Made by a program: the position numbers and the translations under genes
The notes under the pieces: generated by a model
What the model saw: the letters and a program-made list of their open reading frames with translations, nothing else
Database searches by the model: none
Told to the model about the DNA's origin: nothing
Shown: positions 13,781-13,994 of the stretch, one piece after another
Layout of the letters: the number at the start of each line of letters is the position of its first letter
How positions within the stretch are numbered: position 1 is the stretch's first letter
Source: Lachnospiraceae bacterium
GTDB lineage: Bacteria > Bacillota_A > Clostridia > Lachnospirales > Lachnospiraceae
Assembly (NCBI GenBank): GCA_017542725.1
Contig: JAFXWR010000232.1
Span: forward strand, 1-13,994
Length of the DNA stretch: 13,994 nucleotides
Reading direction: 5' to 3'

Positions 13781-13790
13781 AAATAATGGG
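13781..13790 (+). repeat. Right 10-bp direct repeat flanking the abiF cassette
   Basis: Exact second copy of AAATAATGGG, four bases after the abiF stop codon, matching 12745-12754. Confidence 0.3.
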
Positions 13791-13803
13791 ATGGATAGAG
13801 TAT

Positions 13804-13836
13804 GCACTTGATAACCCAAGAGTGTTACAGAAGTGC
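13804..13836 (+). other. Stem-loop downstream of abiF
   Basis: GCACTT (13804-13809) pairs with AAGTGC (13831-13836), and inner TAAC (13812-13815) with GTTA (13824-13827). No T run follows on either strand, so this is not a standard intrinsic terminator. It could still stabilise the mRNA 3' end. Confidence 0.35.
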
Positions 13837-13889
13837 TTGTAAAAAATAAAGTAATAAAAGAGATTTTAATAAATTCTTAATAAAAAAAG

Positions 13890-13918
13890 TTGAATTATAA
13901 AGAGACTTATTATATAAT
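13890..13918 (+). promoter_or_regulatory. Sigma-A promoter of the downstream gene
   Basis: -35 TTGAAT (13890-13895), 17-base spacer, -10 TATAAT (13913-13918), placing the transcription start near 13925. The AAAGGAG at 13943 and GTG at 13957 follow at a normal distance. It starts a new transcription unit independent of abiF. Confidence 0.8.
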
Positions 13919-13942
13919 AATTATGTATAAAAATGACACTAC

Positions 13943-13949
13943 AAAGGAG
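13943..13949 (+). promoter_or_regulatory. Ribosome binding site deciding the GTG start
   Basis: AAAGGAG, seven bases before GTG 13957. It favours that GTG over the in-frame ATG at 13933, which has no such site and would lie only about 8 bases from the predicted transcript start. Confidence 0.75.
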
Positions 13950-13956
13950 TTTCAGC

Positions 13957-13994
13957 GTGCGAGTTTCTACATATAATACATACATACATACATA
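13957..13994 (+). CDS. Start of an unidentified gene, 3'-partial
   Basis: GTG start followed by codons for RVSTYNTYIHT before the window ends. The start is supported by a strong promoter at 13890-13918 and an AAAGGAG site at the right distance. Twelve residues are too few to assign a family. The last codons come from a TACA tetranucleotide repeat, which reads Tyr-Ile-His-Thr every three units. Because the unit length is not a multiple of three, gain or loss of one unit would shift the frame. Confidence 0.55.
   Translation, partial: MRVSTYNTYIHT
13977..13994 (+). repeat. TACA tetranucleotide repeat, running off the window
   Basis: Four full TACA units plus TA to the last base; the total number is unknown. 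It lies just after the start codon of the downstream gene, the typical position of a slipped-strand phase-variable tract. Confidence 0.8.

Larger units (their letters stand above)
13777..13842 (+). other. In-frame continuation of abiF beyond its stop codon
   Basis: After the TAA at 13774-13776 the same frame runs 21 more codons (EQIMGWIEYALDNPRVLQKCL) to TAA at 13840-13842. It contains an ATG at 13786 but no ribosome binding site. Many Abi_2 proteins end, as I recall, in an MGFP-x-NW-like segment; IMGWIEYAL is a weak echo of this. It may be the severed natural C-terminus or ordinary noncoding sequence. Confidence 0.3.

Noticed and set aside
13786..13842. Separate 18-codon gene after abiF
   Set aside because: It has no ribosome binding site and lies in the same frame as abiF, so it is better viewed as a possible severed C-terminus or noncoding sequence.
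13804..13860. Intrinsic terminator after abiF
   Set aside because: The stem is real but is followed by an A-rich, not T-rich, sequence, and the reverse strand has no T run either.
13923..13976. 17-codon leader peptide ahead of the 13957 gene
   Set aside because: Its ATG lies at the predicted transcription start and it has no ribosome binding site; its frame overlaps the better supported GTG start.

Overview
The window is AT-rich, with heavy use of ATA and AGA codons, AAAGGAG-type ribosome binding sites and TTGAAA/TATAAT promoters. It encodes a very large wall-associated surface protein. This fits a low-GC Gram-positive anaerobe, most likely Clostridia (Lachnospirales/Eubacteriales-like). The taxonomic guess is an inference from gene content and style only. 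Every gene seen lies on the + strand.

Bases 1-10632 are the 3' part of one giant gene, open from the first base, so its start lies upstream. The 3543 visible residues are built from supermodules of about 760-900 residues. Each contains, in order, an InlB B-repeat/Flg_new-like domain (GYxFxGW ... LYAxW), a Cys/His motif, a segment with CLNGY and ICNC motifs, a long Asn-rich region read as a right-handed beta-helix, and a conserved tail (TFNEENYF ... AYKG ... VVIGIRK). The tail of one copy, three full copies and a shortened fourth are present. They are followed by six more B-repeat-like domains, a poly-Gly hinge and an aromatic C-terminus resembling choline/cell-wall-binding repeats. The likely role is a very long wall-attached adhesin or stalk.

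Bases 10633-12746 hold two housekeeping genes. trmL (tRNA wobble 2'-O-methyltransferase) has its ATG directly after the adhesin stop codon. gpmI (cofactor-independent phosphoglycerate mutase, in a variant that resembles the plant/trypanosomatid form) follows 35 bases later with a strong ribosome binding site. No terminator separates the three genes, so co-transcription is possible.

Bases 12747-13776 are the most interesting part: a compact defence or toxin-antitoxin-like cassette. A near-ideal extended -10 promoter drives a short structured RNA of about 56 nt (outer stem, GCAA-capped inner stem, seven-T run). An Abi_2/AbiF-family protein with the HEPN RNase motif R-x4-H follows. This matches the known association of AbiF genes with an upstream small RNA, an RNA-HEPN pairing proposed to be related to the ancestry of Cas13. 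A 10-bp direct repeat brackets the cassette.

Bases 13777-13994 hold an in-frame continuation of abiF past its stop, a second clear promoter (TTGAAT-17-TATAAT), an AAAGGAG site and a GTG-started gene. That gene runs off the window inside a TACA tetranucleotide repeat, an arrangement that could support phase variation.
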